The position numbers were made by a program, and so were the translations under genes. A DNA stretch of 45,658 nt, from the NCBI GenBank assembly GCA_024643545.1, contig JAHEMR010000013.1:1-45658 (forward strand), given 5' to 3'. How positions within the stretch are numbered: the first letter of the stretch is position 1; every line of letters starts with the position of its first letter. Below, piece after piece: positions 26,187 through 34,950 of this stretch. The stretch comes from Crocinitomicaceae bacterium. GTDB lineage: Bacteria; Bacteroidota; Bacteroidia; Flavobacteriales_D; Crocinitomicaceae. The notes beneath the pieces were generated by a model, which searched no databases, had not been told where the DNA came from, and was given only the letters and a program-made list of their open reading frames with translations.

Positions 26187-28493
26187 ATGAAAAATTACTT
26201 TTTCCTCTTTTTTTTTACGCTTCAGGGAAACATTTTCGCGCAAATAACCGGTGTAGTAATTGACAAAGAATCAAAAGTTGTAATCCCTCAGGTTTCGGTG
26301 AAGTCTTCTGAAAATGAAAAGGTAGAAACGAACGCATATGGGACCTTTACAATTCTTGTGCAAAAATTACCTGTCACCCTTTATTTCCAGAAAAAAGGAT
26401 ATGAATTAGATTCCATGCGAATTCAACAGAGGGAATATGTGACAATGCAATTATCCATGCTTTCTCAAGATGTCAAAACGGTCGTTGTCACCTCCGGAAA
26501 ACGAAACCAAAACATCGAAGAAATCCCTATTTCTATTGAGATTTTAAAACCAGCGTTAATTGCAAACAAAGGATTTACGAATCTCGAACAGGCAGTCAAT
26601 CAAAGTCCTGGCGTTTTTACCATGGACGGACAAGTGAGTATTCGAGGTGGAGGCGGATATGCATACGGAGCAGGAAGTCGTGTCATGTTACTTTGGAATG
26701 GTGTACCGATGCTTTCTCCTGATGTCGGAGATGTCAAATGGAATGCCGTACCCATGGAACAAGCCTCGCAAATTGAGATCTTAAAAGGAGCTTCCTCGGT
26801 GCTGTATGGAAGCGGGGCATTGAATGGAATCATTTCATTAACGGAAAAAGAAGCGAAGCCTGAGGGACAATTAACAATGAAGTACCAGTCGGGGGTTTAT
26901 GGTGACCCAAAACGAAGTTCAATGAGGTGGTGGAACAGAAATCCAACAAACCATCTATTGGATATTTATTACGGCAAATCGAAAGGAAAATTTGGATATA
27001 CCATCGGAATCAACGGACTCATTGATGAAGGATACCGTGAGGGAAACGATGAGAAACGTGCTCGCATCAATGGATCCGTTTACTACTTTCCAAAGAAATA
27101 TGCGAAAATGAAATTGGGAATGAGTTACCAATTTCAATGGCAAGATAAAGGAGTTTTTATTCTCTGGAAAAACGACTCAATGGGCTACCAAGCCTTGGAA
27201 AATACCTTGAGCCGTCAACGTGCCATTCGTTTGAACGTTGATCCATATGTGAAATTCATCGATAAGCATGACAACAAACATTACTTGCGCACGCGGTATT
27301 ACTTGGTCACAACGGGAAATTCAGACAAGGTTTATGATGCGTCATTTGCAGAAATGTATTACGCTGATTACAACATCCAGAAAAAAATCGGAAATACGAA
27401 TCTCATATCAGGGTTCATGAACATGACCAATAAAGTGACAAGTTACGTGTTTGACAATCATTTAAGCAACAATTTGGCCTTGTATCAACAAGTAGAAACG
27501 AAGCTGAAAAAGCTCGATTTGACAGCCGGACTGCGTTTGGAATACTGTAAGCTTGATCAAGCTAAACCTGAGACGCAATTAGTGATTTCAGATAAATTTA
27601 CGTCACCGGTTTACCCGATTTTTCGCTTGGGAACACATTATGCGATCAACAAAGCGTCGCATTTACGCGCATCCTTTGGACAAGGCATCCGCTTCCCTTC
27701 TGTAGCTGAACGTTACGTCTCTGCATCGGTAGGAAGCGTTCGTATTTTCAGAAATCCGGATTTGCGTTCGGAGACAGGTTGGAACAGTGAAATTGGTTGG
27801 AAGCAAATCCTCAAGTTTGGAAAATGGATGGGAATGATTGATGTCGCTGGATTCGTGAATCAATATAGCAATATGACGGAATTTTCCTTTGGAGTTTATA
27901 AACCAGATACAATGGCCTTCCTTCAGACAAATGATCCAAATGCGATTAATTACTTTTACAATTGGGTCGGTTTTCAAGCACAGAATGCTGAAAAAGCGAG
28001 AATTACTGGCCTTGAGATTTCTTTTAATAGTTCAGGTAAAATTGGTAATGTAGAATTGGTTTCCTTAATTGGTTACACTTACATGAATCCAATTAGTTTA
28101 AACAATGATCCTATTTATAGAGCTTCCTTCTCCGATACCTCTACAAATATGTTGAAATACCGTTTCAATCATTTGGCAAAAGCGGACATTCAAGCAACGT
28201 ATAAAAAATGGAGTGTCGGTGGTTCCATGCGCTACAATAGCTATATGAAAAATATTGACAGGGCTTTTGAAGTTGGTGTTTTGGGTACAGAATTGTTAGT
28301 TGGAATGCAACAATACCGTCAACAATTTAACAAAGGAGTTTTTGTGTTTGATGCGAGATTAAGTTATGAGGTAAAAAAAGGAGTTAAGTTCAATTTTATT
28401 GCCAATAACTTTTTAAATGCAGAATATGCTTCGCGTCCAGGGGACCTTCAAGCTCCCAGAAATTTCACCCTTCAGCTTCAGTACGACATTTAA
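26187..28493 (+). CDS. TonB-dependent receptor, first of a tandem pair
   Basis: A 768-aa outer-membrane receptor. After a signal peptide (cut after IFA, before QITG) comes a carboxypeptidase-like regulatory domain (about 20-95), the plug (about 110-225, with VSIRGGGGYAYG and LKGASSVLYGSGALNG) and a 22-strand barrel. It takes up an unknown ligand with energy from TonB. It lacks a terminal aromatic residue, ending in QYDI. It is clearly paralogous to the next gene, and no SusD gene accompanies the pair, so polysaccharide uptake is not indicated. Confidence 0.93.
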   Translation: MKNYFFLFFFTLQGNIFAQITGVVIDKESKVVIPQVSVKSSENEKVETNAYGTFTILVQKLPVTLYFQKKGYELDSMRIQQREYVTMQLSMLSQDVKTVVVTSGKRNQNIEEIPISIEILKPALIANKGFTNLEQAVNQSPGVFTMDGQVSIRGGGGYAYGAGSRVMLLWNGVPMLSPDVGDVKWNAVPMEQASQIEILKGASSVLYGSGALNGIISLTEKEAKPEGQLTMKYQSGVYGDPKRSSMRWWNRNPTNHLLDIYYGKSKGKFGYTIGINGLIDEGYREGNDEKRARINGSVYYFPKKYAKMKLGMSYQFQWQDKGVFILWKNDSMGYQALENTLSRQRAIRLNVDPYVKFIDKHDNKHYLRTRYYLVTTGNSDKVYDASFAEMYYADYNIQKKIGNTNLISGFMNMTNKVTSYVFDNHLSNNLALYQQVETKLKKLDLTAGLRLEYCKLDQAKPETQLVISDKFTSPVYPIFRLGTHYAINKASHLRASFGQGIRFPSVAERYVSASVGSVRIFRNPDLRSETGWNSEIGWKQILKFGKWMGMIDVAGFVNQYSNMTEFSFGVYKPDTMAFLQTNDPNAINYFYNWVGFQAQNAEKARITGLEISFNSSGKIGNVELVSLIGYTYMNPISLNNDPIYRASFSDTSTNMLKYRFNHLAKADIQATYKKWSVGGSMRYNSYMKNIDRAFEVGVLGTELLVGMQQYRQQFNKGVFVFDARLSYEVKKGVKFNFIANNFLNAEYASRPGDLQAPRNFTLQLQYDI

Positions 28494-28554
28494 TTTCTAG
28501 CAGAATGCACGAAATTCCTCTCGAATTCGTTATTTTCACATCCTACTACAAATT

Positions 28555-30939
28555 ATGAATAAATTAGTTTTTGCATCATTTTTTACCTTGATCACACTAT
28601 TCGTTCAAGGTCAAGTTACCGGAACCGTTTTGAGTTCTGAAGACAATCAAGCATTACAAAATGTAAAAGTCATTTGCTCCGATGGACAAAAAACGCTAAC
28701 AAATTATGCAGGGGAATTTACCTTGTCCCCATCAACTTATCCTGTAAAAATTAGTGTTTCGATGATTCAATTTGTCAATGATACCATTGAAATCAAATCT
28801 GTAGGACCCATCACAATTCTCTTAAAACCAAGAACGAAAGACGAGACAACGGTTGTTGTTAGTGCGGGAAAACGCAAACAAGCGATTGAAGAAATTCCCG
28901 TTTCAATGGAAATAATTAAACCACAACTCATTGACAATAAAGGAATAACAGATTTAGAACAAGCAGTTGATCAAACACCAGGTGTGAACACCATGGACGG
29001 GCAAGTAAGTATCCGAGGCGGATCTGGTTTTGCCTACGGTACAGGAAGTCGTGTTTTGCTCCTTTGGAATGGAATGCCTTTGCTTTCTGGCTATGCAGGA
29101 GATACACAGTGGAACGCGATCCCAATGGAACAAGCCGCGCAAATTGAGGTAATGAAGGGAGCTTCTTCCGTTTTATATGGCAGCGGAGCTTTAAATGGAG
29201 TGATAGCCCTTGCGGAAAAAGAACCGAAATCAACTCCAGAAACGAAAATCAAAATCCAAAATGGCATTTATGGCGATCCGGCAAGGGCAAGTCTCAAATG
29301 GTGGAACAAGTCTCCCATGTTTCAACAAGTGGAAGCCTATCACTCCAAAATGAATCGGTATACTGGCTACACCATTTCCACCACCTTATTTAAAAATGAT
29401 GGTTACCGTCAAGGGGAAATTGAGAACCGTGCACGTGTGAGCGGAACCATTTATTTTCGTCCAAAAACGGCTACACGCTTAAAAGCAGGACTTGGATTCA
29501 ATTACCAAGCACAGAAAACGGGAAGTTTTTTGATTTGGCAAAGTGATTCATTGGGATATATTCCAAGCGGAGGGGCGGATACAAGCAATGCAGCATCCAC
29601 ATTAACCTATAACTTGGGACAACGTTTGTTTATTGATCCCTATGTAAAATTCATCGATAAAAAGAACAATTTACACCACTTAAAAACACGTGTGTATTAC
29701 GCACATAATGGGAACATTAATAATCCAAGTCAAAGCAACGGCGCAGTGATTTATTTCGCTGATTACTCCGTTCAAAAGCAATTTAAAAATGGTGGCACCT
29801 TGACATCTGGTGCATCAAACATTTACAATGTTGTAAAATCAAATTTATTCGGCGATCACACTTCTGAAAACCTTGCACTATACTCTCAACTTGAATTGCA
29901 TAAAGGGAAATGGGACTTTAGTGCAGGAGCACGTTTGGAATATTTTCAGATGGATGGAAAAAGTGGTGATACGGATTTCATGATCTCGGAAAAGAAAAAC
30001 ATCAAAATACCGTTCTACCCGATACTTCGAACAGGAATTCATTACCAAGCAGCAAAATTCACACACTTACGTGCTTCTTTCGGACAAGGAATTCGTTATC
30101 CATCTGTCGCAGAACGCTATACTCAAACATCGGTTGGCGCGTTGAATATTTTCCCAAATCCCTATTTGACACCAGAAATTGGATGGGCAGGTGAGATTGG
30201 CATCAAACAAGGTGTGAAAATCGGTTCTTGGAAAGGATTCATCGACCTTGCTGCTTTTGTGAACCAATACAGCAATATGATGGAATTCTCGTTTGTGTAT
30301 TTTAATCCGATTTCGCAAAAACCATTGAATCCAATTAATCCGAGTCAAGATGACATTACCTTCTTGACAAGTGGAAATTACAACGTCAGCGATTGGGTTG
30401 GATTCCAAGCACAAAATGTTGAGAAAGCAAGAATTTCAGGGTTGGATTTCTCCTTCAATTCGATGGGTAAATTAGGCAATGTTGAATTGATTTCACTCGT
30501 TGGATACACCTACATGAATCCCATCAGTTTAAATAATAACTCCCTATATACAGCAACCTATTCAGACACAACAACCAATATGTTGAAATACCGTTTCAAG
30601 CATTTAGCAAAAGCTGATATTGAGGCAAACTATAAGAATTGGAGTTTTGGCGTTTCTTCCCGCTACAATAGTTTCATGAAAAACATTGATCGCGTATTTG
30701 AATCAGACTTGGATCCTGCAGTAAATAGTACCGTTTACATCCTCCCAGGACTCAAAGAATACCGACAAAAATACAACAAAGGTAACCTCGTGTTTGATGC
30801 GCGCATCGCTTACAAAATCACGGACAATTTCCGAGTGAGTTTTATTGTTAACAATGTATTTAACGCGGAATATTCAAGTAGACCGGGGGATATTCAACCT
30901 CCGAGAAACTTCATCGCTCAACTCCAAATGAAATTTTAA
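28555..30939 (+). CDS. TonB-dependent receptor, second of a tandem pair
   Basis: A 794-aa outer-membrane receptor with the same plan as its neighbour: signal peptide (cut near FVQG/QVTG), regulatory beta domain, plug (VSIRGGSGFAYG, MKGASSVLYGSGALNG) and barrel, here ending in the usual aromatic residue (QMKF). It shares long stretches with the first receptor, for example in the barrel near GYTYMNPISLNN, so the two arose by duplication. The extra length lies mostly in barrel loops. It is 61 bp downstream of the first and overlaps kdsB by TAATG. Confidence 0.93.
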   Translation: MNKLVFASFFTLITLFVQGQVTGTVLSSEDNQALQNVKVICSDGQKTLTNYAGEFTLSPSTYPVKISVSMIQFVNDTIEIKSVGPITILLKPRTKDETTVVVSAGKRKQAIEEIPVSMEIIKPQLIDNKGITDLEQAVDQTPGVNTMDGQVSIRGGSGFAYGTGSRVLLLWNGMPLLSGYAGDTQWNAIPMEQAAQIEVMKGASSVLYGSGALNGVIALAEKEPKSTPETKIKIQNGIYGDPARASLKWWNKSPMFQQVEAYHSKMNRYTGYTISTTLFKNDGYRQGEIENRARVSGTIYFRPKTATRLKAGLGFNYQAQKTGSFLIWQSDSLGYIPSGGADTSNAASTLTYNLGQRLFIDPYVKFIDKKNNLHHLKTRVYYAHNGNINNPSQSNGAVIYFADYSVQKQFKNGGTLTSGASNIYNVVKSNLFGDHTSENLALYSQLELHKGKWDFSAGARLEYFQMDGKSGDTDFMISEKKNIKIPFYPILRTGIHYQAAKFTHLRASFGQGIRYPSVAERYTQTSVGALNIFPNPYLTPEIGWAGEIGIKQGVKIGSWKGFIDLAAFVNQYSNMMEFSFVYFNPISQKPLNPINPSQDDITFLTSGNYNVSDWVGFQAQNVEKARISGLDFSFNSMGKLGNVELISLVGYTYMNPISLNNNSLYTATYSDTTTNMLKYRFKHLAKADIEANYKNWSFGVSSRYNSFMKNIDRVFESDLDPAVNSTVYILPGLKEYRQKYNKGNLVFDARIAYKITDNFRVSFIVNNVFNAEYSSRPGDIQPPRNFIAQLQMKF

Positions 30940-31670
30940 TGAAAGTACTAGGCATCATCCCAGCTCGTTTTGCATCATCGCGTTTCCCAGGAAAACCTTT
31001 GATTGATTTAAAAGGGAAAACCATGATTCAACGGGTATATGAGGGCGCAGCAAAATCGAGTTCGTTAACCCAAATTATAGTTGCGACCGATGACCAACGA
31101 ATTGTGGATGAGGTACTTCGTTTCGGCGGAAATGTATGTTTGACGGATGAGTCTCATCAAAGTGGAACGGATCGTTGCGCGGAAGTAGCTCGCTTAAATC
31201 CTGGTTTCGATGTAGTTATTAATATTCAAGGAGATGAACCGTTAGTGAATCCTTTACAACTCGATCAACTCTTGAGCGCATTTAGCAATCCTGAAGTGCA
31301 TATTGCTACATTAGGAATTCCAACAAGCGATGAAGCAGATTTGATGAATCCTAATCGAATCAAAATTGTATTGGATCACCAAGAAAACGCCCTCTATTTT
31401 AGTCGCAGTTGTGTTCCGAACACCTATCATTTTAAAGGTGAATTTTTGTCGAATTACCCTTTTCTGCGCCACATTGGATTGTACGCATATCGAGCAAATA
31501 CCTTGAACCAACTTTGTCAATTGACACCAACAGCGTTGGAGAAAATGGAATCATTGGAACAACTGCGCTGGATGTACCATGGATTTCCGATTAAAGTAGT
31601 TCAAACAACAATCGAAACACCCAATATCGACACCCCTGAGGATGTAGAGAATGTCATTCCGTTTTTGTAA
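30939..31670 (+). CDS. kdsB: 3-deoxy-manno-octulosonate cytidylyltransferase
   Basis: A 243-aa enzyme that makes CMP-Kdo for lipopolysaccharide. It shows IPARFASSRFPGKPL with the nucleotide-binding loop, IVATDDQRI, and NIQGDEPLV with the metal-binding Asp. Length agrees with E. coli KdsB (248 aa). It begins inside the receptor stop codon (TAATG), an odd partner that suggests coupling by compactness, not by function. A promoter for the next gene lies over its last codons. Confidence 0.96.
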   Translation: MKVLGIIPARFASSRFPGKPLIDLKGKTMIQRVYEGAAKSSSLTQIIVATDDQRIVDEVLRFGGNVCLTDESHQSGTDRCAEVARLNPGFDVVINIQGDEPLVNPLQLDQLLSAFSNPEVHIATLGIPTSDEADLMNPNRIKIVLDHQENALYFSRSCVPNTYHFKGEFLSNYPFLRHIGLYAYRANTLNQLCQLTPTALEKMESLEQLRWMYHGFPIKVVQTTIETPNIDTPEDVENVIPFL

Positions 31671-31694
31671 TTCAATCTTTCTTTTGTAAATTTG
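31664..31694 (+). promoter_or_regulatory. Full-consensus promoter TTTG-N19-TAAATTTG
   Basis: TTTG (31664-31667) and TAAATTTG (31687-31694) are both exact and stand 19 bp apart, the canonical Bacteroidota spacing. The ATG of the next gene is at 31699, only four bases after the box, so the transcript should start at or next to the start codon. Confidence 0.75.
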
Positions 31695-31698
31695 GTAA

Positions 31699-32745
31699 AT
31701 GATTCCATTTGAAGAAGTCCTTTGTCAACTAATTTTGCGCCACAACTGTGTGGTACTGCCTAATTTTGGTGGATTTGTTTCGAGAACGATTTCGGCTCAA
31801 ATTGACTTCGAAAAAGGCATTCTTCAAGCACCATATAAGCAATTGCTTTTTAACCGTAACCTCATCAATGACGATGGTTTATTTGTTGCGGAATATGCAC
31901 GTTTGAATGGACTTTATTACCAAGAGGGAGTAAGTCAATTGTCTGATTTCACAGGGAAATTAAATGCTGATTTAGCACAAGGAAAGCAAGTGAGCATTCC
32001 GAAATTAGGGGTCTTCTCTAAAGATACGGATGGAATTGTCCGCTTCGAACAAGACAGGCATTTTAATTTGCTGTTGAGTTCGTATGGCCTATCGAATGTA
32101 ACGTTTGTTCCAAATCTAGTGCAGGACGAAGCTCCTATTATTGAGTTAAATCCAATTTCAAAAGAAGAGCCAATTCAAAAAAACCCAACGAAATTCTGGA
32201 AATATGCTGCGGCAGCTTGTTTATTGCCTTTTGCTTTCTATTCGTTTTGGATTCCAATGAAAACAGATGTTTTGCATTCAGGCCTCATCTCCTATAAGGA
32301 TTTCAATCCATTACGTGGAAATATTACGGTACGATATACGGAAAAACAATTGGCTCCAATTGAAAAAGTATTGATCAATGAAGCAAGCATTGAAAAACAA
32401 TTAGGAGCAACATCTCCAGGAGAAATAGGACTTTATCAATACGATGAATCAACAGTTTTTGCGGTTGAAGTTCCGACAATTGAACAGATCGAACCGAAAC
32501 AAGTGGTAATTGAACAAGTAATTGAAAAAGCAAATTTCGAATACATTGTAGGTTGTTTTTCAGATGAGCGAAATGCGAACAACTTCGTACAAAAACTTCA
32601 ATCAGATGGATTCGCAGCGCACATTCTTCCTGGTGGAACACTTATCCGTGTGAGCGCAGGTTCAGCGGTCAATCAAAGTGAAATTCAAGCAATTCAATCT
32701 AAAGTTAATTCCAAAGGAATCGAAGGTTGGATTTGTAAACTATAA
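31699..32745 (+). CDS. HU-like domain, membrane helix and SPOR domain protein
   Basis: A 348-aa inner-membrane protein. Residues 1-130 form the HU-like (CCDC81-type) domain of Bacteroidota, with LPNFGGFVSR and SIPKLGVFSKDTDG. A transmembrane helix follows at 167-185, then a proline- and glutamate-rich linker and a C-terminal SPOR domain (about 278-348, YIVGCFSDERNANNF). SPOR domains bind denuded peptidoglycan at division sites, so the protein may link a cytoplasmic HU-fold partner or DNA to septal cell wall. The function is inferred. A strong promoter lies directly before the ATG. Confidence 0.85.
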   Translation: MIPFEEVLCQLILRHNCVVLPNFGGFVSRTISAQIDFEKGILQAPYKQLLFNRNLINDDGLFVAEYARLNGLYYQEGVSQLSDFTGKLNADLAQGKQVSIPKLGVFSKDTDGIVRFEQDRHFNLLLSSYGLSNVTFVPNLVQDEAPIIELNPISKEEPIQKNPTKFWKYAAAACLLPFAFYSFWIPMKTDVLHSGLISYKDFNPLRGNITVRYTEKQLAPIEKVLINEASIEKQLGATSPGEIGLYQYDESTVFAVEVPTIEQIEPKQVVIEQVIEKANFEYIVGCFSDERNANNFVQKLQSDGFAAHILPGGTLIRVSAGSAVNQSEIQAIQSKVNSKGIEGWICKL

Positions 32746-32753
32746 ATCTACAC

Positions 32754-33947
32754 ATGAAAAGAACAATTAAATTTTTGTTGCCATTATTCTTTGGCGCTAC
32801 AATGTCATTGGCACAAGTTACCAATGCGGAAGGAAGTAAATACAAGTTTGAGAAAGTGGTGCATTTAGATGCAACACCTGTTCAAAGCCAAGGAAAAACT
32901 GGAACTTGCTGGTCTTTTTCTGGAATGTCCTTCTTTGAATCAGAATTGATGCGTTTGGGTGTAGCAAAAAATTTGGTGCTTTCTGAAATGTATGTTGTTC
33001 GTAAAGCGTACGAAATGAAAGCAGAAAAGTACATTCGAATGGATGGAAAAACCAATTTCGGCGAAGGTGGAGCATTTCATGACATTCCACTCGTAATCCG
33101 CAAATATGGAATTGTCCCTTATAATATGTATTCTGGATTAGTCAATACGGAGACATACAACCATGCAGAAATGTTTGTTGAATTGGACAAAATCATGCAA
33201 AATACCATTACAAAGCTTGGGGCTCCAGAAGGGGTTTCTGATTCATGGAAAAAGGAGTACGCTAAAATTCTAGATAAATATTTAGGTGAAAATGTCAAAG
33301 TGTTTACTTGGGAAGGAAAAAATTACACACCAAAAACATTTGCTGAATACTTGCAATTGAATATGGATAATTACGTTTCGTTAACGTCATTTACCAATCA
33401 TGACATGTACAAAAAATGCATGTTGGAAATTCCTGATAATTGGGCTTGGGGTGAGAGCTACAACGTTGGCATGAATGACCTCGTTGAAGTAACCAAAGAA
33501 GCTTTAAAAAATGGATATACGGTTGCATGGGGCGCTGATGTTTCTGAGAAAGGATTTAGTTTTCGCAATGGAATTGCAATCGTGCCAGCTGATCCAAAAA
33601 GTGTAGAAGTAGTTGGAAAAGATGATAAAAACTTTAACAACGCTGGGGCAGAAAGAAAGTCTAATGCATTTACAGAGCCGACGAAAGAGTTAAACATCAC
33701 ACAAGAACTACGTCAAGAAGCATATGACAACAAAACAACAACAGATGATCACGGAATGCACATCGTTGGATTGTACACGGATCAAAATGGGGTGAATTAT
33801 TTCCTTGTGAAAAATTCTTGGGGAACTTCGAACTATCCAAAAGGATACCTTTACGTTTCCGAAAACTATTTCAAATACAAAACCATCAACATCTACTTGC
33901 ACAAAGATGGCATTAAAAAGGATGTTCGTTCAAAATTGAACTTATAA
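32754..33947 (+). CDS. Secreted C1-family cysteine peptidase (aminopeptidase C-like)
   Basis: A 397-aa papain-fold peptidase with a signal peptide (MKRTIKFLLPLFFGATMSLA, cut before Q). Catalytic residues are Cys52 in QGKTGTCWSFSG with Gln46 for the oxyanion hole, His333 in DDHGMHIVG and Asn354 in VKNSWGTS. The large insertion between Cys and His resembles bleomycin hydrolase/PepC, which are normally cytoplasmic; this one is exported. Substrate unknown. It lies eight bp after the HU-SPOR gene, probably in the same transcript. Confidence 0.9.
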   Translation: MKRTIKFLLPLFFGATMSLAQVTNAEGSKYKFEKVVHLDATPVQSQGKTGTCWSFSGMSFFESELMRLGVAKNLVLSEMYVVRKAYEMKAEKYIRMDGKTNFGEGGAFHDIPLVIRKYGIVPYNMYSGLVNTETYNHAEMFVELDKIMQNTITKLGAPEGVSDSWKKEYAKILDKYLGENVKVFTWEGKNYTPKTFAEYLQLNMDNYVSLTSFTNHDMYKKCMLEIPDNWAWGESYNVGMNDLVEVTKEALKNGYTVAWGADVSEKGFSFRNGIAIVPADPKSVEVVGKDDKNFNNAGAERKSNAFTEPTKELNITQELRQEAYDNKTTTDDHGMHIVGLYTDQNGVNYFLVKNSWGTSNYPKGYLYVSENYFKYKTINIYLHKDGIKKDVRSKLNL

Positions 33948-34000
33948 GGTAATAAACGGCAAGATTTTTGTGTTAATCAAACGGTTTTAAAAATTCATTT

Positions 34001-34831
34001 ATGAAAAAAGTACTTGTAATTACATTTGGATTAGGACTTGTTTTAAGTTCTTGCGGAAAATTCCGATACGATAAAGATCAATCAGCTGTCGTAAACAGTA
34101 AGGTGGAATCGGCATTTGATGAAATGACAAACATTTCTGATCAAGCCATCACTGGAAACATGGTTTACTACAAAAATGGCGGCGTGATTGTACGTCATCC
34201 GGGAGATAAACCGCTGACGCAAAAAACGGCCTGTAATGTCATCATCACAATTGATACAATTGGCTCCGTTAAGACGGTAACCGTTGATTACGGTACAAGT
34301 AATTGCGATTGCAATGACGGGAAAACACGTCGTGGAAAAATTATTACAACATTCACAGGTTTTTACCATGCTCAAGGTACAATTATCACTCACACACCGG
34401 TTGACTACTATGTAAATGACATCAAAATAGATGGAACAAAAACAGTAGAGAACATGGGGCTAAATGCTTCCGGAAAACCTTACTTTAATGTTCAAATTAA
34501 TGGTGTGGCAACTTTAACATCTGGCGAAACATTGACATACACTTCTACTCGAGTGCGTACTTGGACCGATGGATTTAATACGTTATTGAATCGATTTGAC
34601 GACGAATATGACATCACAGGAACTGCGGTTGGTGTGTTTTCCTCAGGAGGTGGATATACCACAAACATTACCTTTCCAGTTCACATTAAAGTAGGTTGTG
34701 GTTTCCCAGTTAGTGGAACACTGGAAATTACTCCTCAGAGTCATCCAGTTCGTGTGCTCGATTACGGAACAGGTACCTGCGATGCAACATTTACGGTAAC
34801 AGTAAACGGACATACCTATACATTTAATTAG
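34001..34831 (+). CDS. Predicted lipoprotein of unknown function with a repeated motif
   Basis: A 276-aa protein with a clear lipoprotein signal (VLSSC, lipid on Cys18). I do not recognise the family. The mature part is beta-rich and threonine-rich. A motif occurs twice: VDYGTSNCDC near residue 100 and LDYGTGTCD near 255, each preceded by a short strand-rich stretch, which suggests two related halves. A near-match promoter box (GATTTTTG) lies upstream, and a strong terminator follows the gene. Confidence 0.7.
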   Translation: MKKVLVITFGLGLVLSSCGKFRYDKDQSAVVNSKVESAFDEMTNISDQAITGNMVYYKNGGVIVRHPGDKPLTQKTACNVIITIDTIGSVKTVTVDYGTSNCDCNDGKTRRGKIITTFTGFYHAQGTIITHTPVDYYVNDIKIDGTKTVENMGLNASGKPYFNVQINGVATLTSGETLTYTSTRVRTWTDGFNTLLNRFDDEYDITGTAVGVFSSGGGYTTNITFPVHIKVGCGFPVSGTLEITPQSHPVRVLDYGTGTCDATFTVTVNGHTYTFN

Positions 34832-34854
34832 TTAATTTATTGATATTCAAATAG

Positions 34855-34893
34855 AAAAGTGTTCAAAGTGTCATTTGAACACTTTTTCTTTTT
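34855..34893 (+). terminator. Strong intrinsic terminator after the lipoprotein gene
   Basis: A perfect 13-bp stem (34855-34867 with 34874-34886) and a 6-nt loop are followed by a T-rich tail. It separates the lipoprotein gene from gap. The A-rich 5' side could make it work on both strands. Confidence 0.9.
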
Positions 34894-34895
34894 AA

Positions 34896-34929
34896 TTGTT
34901 ATTTATTTCGCGACTGTTGCGTAATTTTG
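34896..34929 (+). promoter_or_regulatory. Promoter of gap (TTG-N23-TAATTTTG)
   Basis: TAATTTTG (34922-34929) is an exact TAnnTTTG box with TTG (34896-34898) 23 bp upstream. The ATG is at 34951, leaving a leader of roughly 15 nt. The box begins right after the preceding terminator. Confidence 0.65.
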
Positions 34930-34950
34930 TGTGTATTAATACTTCGAAAA

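Noticed and set aside
26187..30939. Polysaccharide utilisation locus (SusC/SusD pair)
   Set aside because: Both genes are receptors of the smaller 770-790 aa type, and no SusD, glycoside hydrolase or sensor of that system is nearby.
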